The notes under the pieces were generated by a model, which made no database searches, had not been told where the DNA came from, and saw only the letters and a list, made by a program, of their open reading frames with translations. Positions 7,018 through 10,740 of a stretch of DNA of 10,740 nucleotides are shown here, in pieces. The DNA lies in contig CAMYPM010000029.1 of the NCBI GenBank assembly GCA_947290775.1, positions 1 through 10,740 on the forward strand, written 5' to 3'. The position numbers and the translations under genes were made by a program. Each line of letters opens with the position of its first letter. Within the stretch, counting starts at the first letter, position 1. Source of the DNA: an uncultured Bacteroidales bacterium. Its GTDB lineage: Bacteria > Bacteroidota > Bacteroidia > Bacteroidales > Porphyromonadaceae.

Positions 7018-8394
7018 CTAGCGAGTTTCTTTCTTTAAGGCTTTTCTGACGGCTTCATCGTCATTTGCACCTTGGTAAAAGAGCTGTACTTCTGGGTTCG
7101 TAATAATATCAGAAATACTTAGCGGACGACTTAGAATCAGTCCCTCCATACTACGACAACGACTAAGCGCCACATAGGTTTGACCGGCAGCAAAGGCGCC
7201 TCCTTCTAAATCCACTATTACTTTGTCAAAGGTTAGACCTTGGCTTTTATGAATGGTAATAGCCCAAGCCAAACGAAGAGGGATCTGAGTAAAACGTCCG
7301 GTAACGGTGGTCGTAATACGCTCCTCCTCCTCTTCATACTCATACTTACGATTTTCCCACGTATAAGGTCCTACGGAGTACTCTACCCCACTTTCGAGCT
7401 TTACTCTTACTGAAGTAACTTCACCGTTTTCACACTCTATTGCAGTACATTCCCCTAATGTACCATTGTACCAGCGACGTTCTATGTCGTTTGTAAGAAA
7501 CATAACCTGCGCTCCCACCTTAAGAGAAAGTTTATCCTCTGCCGGAAAAGAACCGCTTGAAAAGTCTCCCGAGCTGGTAGAAGGGATATGATAGTCTTTT
7601 GCCTTGATCTGCGCTAAGTGCTCCCTGTTTATCCTTGATGCCGTATTACGCCTGGAAGTGACTGTGACTATCATGTTTTCCTTTCCTGGGGAGGGAACAT
7701 CATTTTTCAACGTTTCTTCATTAAATGAGGCAATCATACCCTGAGTAATGTGTCCGGTACGGACGCTATCAAGGAAATCAATAAAATGCTTATCCTGCTG
7801 GCGGTATACCTTTTCCAATGAGATGATAATAGGTGCTGCAGCTTTGAAAGCTAATGCCCCAAAGAAAAAGCTAGTTCCATAATAGCGCTGCAATACCTCA
7901 CTTTCTCGCAAGGTTACGACCGGTTCAAGCTGAAACAGATCACCCACAAATAACATCTGCACGCCTCCGAAAGGAAGTACATCAGCCATGCGCACACGTC
8001 GCAAGATCATATCGATCATATCCACCACGTCACTACGAAGCATGGAAACTTCATCAATGATGATTAGCTCAAGCGAACGAAGTAGATTCAAATGCCGCTT
8101 ATTGTATCTGCTAATAATGGATTTTCTAGTATTAGAATCGGGAGTCAGAGACCCCATGGGAAGACGAAAAAAAGAATGTATCGTCTGCCCTCCGGCATTT
8201 ACAGCTGCTACACCTGTAGGAGCTAAAACCACATGTTTCTTCCAGGTTGTAGCATCCACATAACGAAGTAGCGTACTTTTACCTGTTCCTGCCCTCCCGG
8301 TCAAGAAGATATTGGCACTGCTATTCTCAACCAGCCGAAGCAAGCTCTGCATAGGAGCATTATCTTCTTCCGGAGTAAAGGCGCTAAAGGCCAT
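7018..8394 (-). CDS. PIF1-like SF1B DNA helicase, short form
   Basis: This 458-residue ATP-dependent helicase has the full PIF1/RecD-type motif set: Walker A GRAGTGKST (33-41), motif Ia APTGVAA (58-64), Walker B IIIDE (111-115), motif III VGDLFQLEP (150-158), motif IV around Arg198 (VYRQ), motif V IHKSQGLTFD (381-390) and motif VI ALSRCRS (409-415). PIF1 enzymes unwind 5' to 3' and resolve difficult DNA such as G-quadruplexes or stalled forks. The protein ends about 45 residues after motif VI, so it lacks the long C-terminal extra domains of many Bacteroidales PIF1-like proteins. An acidic insert (YEYEEEEERI) lies at 351-360. The start is 9 nt after the queC stop, so it is the last gene of the proS-queC operon. 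No functional tie to queC is evident. It is intact, and biased to housekeeping codons like its neighbours. Confidence 0.92.
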   Translation of the reverse strand: MAFSAFTPEEDNAPMQSLLRLVENSSANIFLTGRAGTGKSTLLRYVDATTWKKHVVLAPTGVAAVNAGGQTIHSFFRLPMGSLTPDSNTRKSIISRYNKRHLNLLRSLELIIIDEVSMLRSDVVDMIDMILRRVRMADVLPFGGVQMLFVGDLFQLEPVVTLRESEVLQRYYGTSFFFGALAFKAAAPIIISLEKVYRQQDKHFIDFLDSVRTGHITQGMIASFNEETLKNDVPSPGKENMIVTVTSRRNTASRINREHLAQIKAKDYHIPSTSSGDFSSGSFPAEDKLSLKVGAQVMFLTNDIERRWYNGTLGECTAIECENGEVTSVRVKLESGVEYSVGPYTWENRKYEYEEEEERITTTVTGRFTQIPLRLAWAITIHKSQGLTFDKVIVDLEGGAFAAGQTYVALSRCRSMEGLILSRPLSISDIITNPEVQLFYQGANDDEAVRKALKKETR

Positions 8395-8403
8395 CTTTCT
8401 TAT

Positions 8404-9063
8404 TTATGCGTCGTATTCAGTAGGATCCGTAATATGGAGAGCACTGAAAGCCGCTTTACGCTCTCGGCAAGTAGCACAAGTACCACAATGATGCTCTGTT
8501 CCTGTGTAGCAGCTATAGGTATGCGCATAGTCAACACCCAAACGCACCCCTCTTGACAAAATATCTGTCTTTGTTATTCCGGTATAGGGGGCAGAGAGCA
8601 CAACCCGATTAGAGGTTCCTTCAAGGATGGCAGCAGCCATTGGCTCTATGAATGAGGCCCGACAATCCGGATAGATAGCATGATCTCCAAAGTGACTCGC
8701 AACGAAAAGGGTTTGCAATCCCCTACTCTCTGCCAATCCGGCTATGATACTCAGCATAATACCATTGCGAAAGGGAACTATTGTAGAGGAGATATTATCC
8801 TCATTGTAATCCTCCCGAGGTATATCGTTTCCACTGAGCAAGAGGTCGCTTTTGAAGTACTTTTCCATAAAGTCCAGGGGTATAACAATATGTTCTACCC
8901 CTGCTTTCTCTGCTTGGAATCTTGCCATAGCTATCTCCTGGGCATTGTGCTTGCTACCATAGTCAAAGCTAACAGCAAGCGCAATATCCTGCAAATGATC
9001 CCACAGCAGTGTTGTGCTATCTAATCCTCCTGAGAGTAATAGAATACCCTTTTTCTGTACCAT
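8404..9063 (-). CDS. queC: 7-cyano-7-deazaguanine synthase QueC
   Basis: This 219-residue cytosolic enzyme converts 7-carboxy-7-deazaguanine to preQ0 using ATP and ammonia, a step in making queuosine for the wobble position of tRNAs with GUN anticodons. The PP-loop that binds ATP is SGGLDST (11-17). Family blocks VPFRN (96-100), SHFGDH (123-128) and YPDCR (131-135) are present. The zinc site is complete: Cys185, Cys193, Cys196 and Cys199. Length is typical. The ATG shares one base with the proS stop codon (TAATG on the minus strand), indicating translational coupling. No queD, queE or queF lies in the window, so those must be elsewhere. The pairing with proS is a tRNA-themed operon, though the two enzymes act on different tRNAs. 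Confidence 0.97.
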   Translation of the reverse strand: MVQKKGILLLSGGLDSTTLLWDHLQDIALAVSFDYGSKHNAQEIAMARFQAEKAGVEHIVIPLDFMEKYFKSDLLLSGNDIPREDYNEDNISSTIVPFRNGIMLSIIAGLAESRGLQTLFVASHFGDHAIYPDCRASFIEPMAAAILEGTSNRVVLSAPYTGITKTDILSRGVRLGVDYAHTYSCYTGTEHHCGTCATCRERKAAFSALHITDPTEYDA

Positions 9064-10547
9064 TAGTATGCTCTAGCGAATAAGACTCTACATGTTGAGG
9101 GTTTGCCCGTACGGATACACTTACCGGGTGTTTTATCTCCCTCAAACGGCACACAGCGAATAGTTGCTCGTGTTTCCTCCTTGATTAAGGCCTCCGTTTC
9201 TGCAGAGCCATCCCAGTGGGCAAGCACAAAGTTTCCACCATCCAAAGCAGCCTTAAACTCATCATAAGAGTCTGCCGTAACGGTATGTTCCTCTCTGTAA
9301 CGCAGCGCCTTATTGTAGATATTCTTCTGTATATCATCCAGCAGTGCTTCAATATGTGCTCCAGCCGTGCTGAATGAGATGGTCTCCTTCGTGAGTGTAT
9401 CACGACGGGCTACTTCAATGGTACCGGCCTCTAAGTCACGAGCTCCGATAGCTAACCGTACAGGAACACCTTTCACCTCATACTCAGCAAATTTCCAGCC
9501 CGGTTTTTTAGTATCATTGTCGTCGAACTTAACGGTAAATCCACGCTTGCGAATTTCATCCATTAAAGGCTCAACATGCTTACGGATTTGTTCTAACTGC
9601 TCCCCTGTCTTATAAATAGGAACAATAGCCACATCAATCGGAGCTACAGAAGGCGGTAGGATTAGTCCGTTATCGTCACTATGTGCCATGATCATTCCCC
9701 CGAGAAGGCGCGTGGAGGTACCCCATGAGGTAGCCCATACGTATTCGCGCTCTCCCTCTTTATTCAGGAATTGAACGTCAAAGGCTTTGGCAAAGTTTTG
9801 CCCTAAGAAGTGAGAAGTACCACTTTGAAGTGCTTTACCATCCTGCATCATGGCTTCAATTGTATAGGTATCTAATGCACCACCAAAGCGCTCTGTCTCC
9901 GATTTAACTCCCTGTATCACCGGCAAAGCAAGTACTTTTTCTGCGAAGTCTGCATAAACACCCAACATACGCTTTGCCTCTTCGATAGCTTCTTCCCGAG
10001 TAGCGTGAGCTGTATGACCTTCTTGCCAAAGGAACTCTGCCGTACGAAGGAACAGACGCGTACGCATCTCCCAGCGTACAACGTTCGCCCACTGATTGCA
10101 AAGAATGGGTAAGTCGCGCCAACTCTGAATCCAATTCTTATAGGTACTCCAAATAATAGTTTCGCTCGTTGGTCTTACAATTAACTCTTCCTCCAACTTA
10201 GCATCGGGATCCACTATTACCCCTTTTCCATCGGGGTCGTTCTTCAAGCGATAGTGAGTTACAATAGCGCATTCTTTAGCAAATCCGGCTACATGCTCTG
10301 CTTCACGACTAAAATAGCTCTTGGGGATGAATAGAGGGAAATAGGCATTTACGTGACCGGTTTCCTTAAAGCGGCGATCCATCTCAGCCTGCATACGCTC
10401 CCAAATAGCGTATCCATAGGGCTTGATCACCATACAACCTCGTACGGCACTATTTTCTGCCAAATCGGCTTGTGCAACTACATCCAAATACCATTGCGAG
10501 TAATCTTTACTTCGCGGGGTTATCCCTTTAATTTCTTTTGCTGCCAT
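9063..10547 (-). CDS. proS: Prolyl-tRNA synthetase, archaeal/eukaryotic-like type
   Basis: This 494-residue class II synthetase charges tRNA-Pro with proline. It is the short archaeal-like type without the bacterial editing insertion. Catalytic blocks are RPTSE (125-129), the motif 2 region RWEMRTR to [10 protein letters not shown] (158-181) and motif 3 GTSTRLLGG with Arg280. The anticodon-binding domain spans about 303-400. A C-terminal domain ends in the family's conserved terminal tyrosine (FARAY). In the Thermus enzyme that domain binds zinc through four Cys; here only Cys477 appears to match, with Cys465 and Cys486 elsewhere, so the zinc site looks lost. With no insertion domain, Ala-tRNA-Pro editing must come from a separate protein, if at all. 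It is the first gene of the operon and its promoter lies about 27 nt upstream of the ATG. Confidence 0.97.
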   Translation of the reverse strand: MAAKEIKGITPRSKDYSQWYLDVVAQADLAENSAVRGCMVIKPYGYAIWERMQAEMDRRFKETGHVNAYFPLFIPKSYFSREAEHVAGFAKECAIVTHYRLKNDPDGKGVIVDPDAKLEEELIVRPTSETIIWSTYKNWIQSWRDLPILCNQWANVVRWEMRTRLFLRTAEFLWQEGHTAHATREEAIEEAKRMLGVYADFAEKVLALPVIQGVKSETERFGGALDTYTIEAMMQDGKALQSGTSHFLGQNFAKAFDVQFLNKEGEREYVWATSWGTSTRLLGGMIMAHSDDNGLILPPSVAPIDVAIVPIYKTGEQLEQIRKHVEPLMDEIRKRGFTVKFDDNDTKKPGWKFAEYEVKGVPVRLAIGARDLEAGTIEVARRDTLTKETISFSTAGAHIEALLDDIQKNIYNKALRYREEHTVTADSYDEFKAALDGGNFVLAHWDGSAETEALIKEETRATIRCVPFEGDKTPGKCIRTGKPSTCRVLFARAY

Positions 10548-10573
10548 CGCTTGTTATTCTGCTGTTTATACTG

Positions 10574-10605
10574 CAAAGTTAGCTATTTACATACTAATCA
10601 GTAAA
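10574..10605 (-). promoter_or_regulatory. Promoter of the proS-queC-helicase operon
   Basis: On the minus strand TAACTTTG (10581-10574) is an exact TAnnTTTG element followed by C. A TTTA (10605-10602) lies 20 bases upstream, close to the TTTG expected at -33. Transcription would start near 10567, giving a leader of about 20 nt before the proS ATG. No Shine-Dalgarno fits in that leader. Confidence 0.7.
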
Positions 10606-10690
10606 TATACCACATTTTATTCATGCAGGAAATATCCAACTGTAGGAAAAAAACCTTGGCATATTCCAGTGTCAAGTGCAACACAAAGCG

Positions 10691-10714
10691 TATAAAAGCA
10701 CCCACCCCTGTGGG
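10691..10714 (-). terminator. Possible weak terminator of a gene beyond the right edge
   Basis: CCCAC (10701-10705) pairs with GTGGG (10710-10714) around a 4-nt loop. Read on the minus strand, the stem is followed by TGCTTTTAT, a short U-run. This would suit a minus-strand gene lying to the right, outside the window. The stem is only 5 bp, so the call is tentative. The rest of 10606-10740 shows no gene or other site I can support. Confidence 0.3.
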
Positions 10715-10740
10715 CTAGCCCCTTTGACTCTTTGTCTTTT

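Overview
The window reads as an ordinary chromosomal stretch of a Bacteroidota bacterium, most likely a Porphyromonas-like member of the Bacteroidales. Three things point there. The S9 peptidase at 3380-5452 resembles, from memory, Porphyromonas gingivalis DPP5 along its whole length. Promoter-like sites have the Bacteroidota -7 form TAnnTTTG rather than a sigma-70 -10 box. Most genes lack a clear Shine-Dalgarno and have A-rich leaders instead. No mobile element, CRISPR array, integrase or phage gene is visible, and I see no defence or biosynthetic island.

Left end (1-780): the last codons of a probable plus-strand gene, a strong hairpin terminator that can work in both directions, a minus-strand tRNA-Ser(UGA) with its own promoter, then about 480 bases without a protein gene. 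That gap holds a candidate structured RNA (about 435-580, closed by a perfect 10-bp stem, possibly a 6S-type RNA). A second promoter-like site sits at its 3' edge and would give the next gene a leader of about 190 nt with two hairpins.

Plus-strand block (781-6696): a CorA-type divalent metal transporter, an ABC-F ATPase of the YkpA/YbiT type, a secreted dipeptidyl peptidase (DPP5) and a HAD-family phosphatase follow each other with gaps of 34, 18 and 3 nt and look like one operon. A small, probably highly expressed lipoprotein follows with its own promoter and 5' hairpin. A 15-bp terminator closes the block.

Convergent gap and minus-strand block (6697-10740): about 320 bases without a gene separate the two blocks. 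Reading leftward from 10547, proS (prolyl-tRNA synthetase), queC (queuosine precursor synthase) and a short PIF1-like helicase form a tight operon. proS and queC share one base, and queC and the helicase are 9 nt apart. A good promoter lies just upstream of proS. The right end holds only a possible weak terminator of a neighbour outside the window.

The genes are mostly housekeeping: metal uptake, ribosome-associated ATPase, periplasmic peptide breakdown, translation, tRNA modification and DNA unwinding. The observations most worth a second look are the candidate RNA with a promoter in its 3' end, the one-sided decay of ATP-binding motifs in the ABC-F protein, and the corrected start of the lipoprotein. 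I did not find a convincing new multi-gene system.
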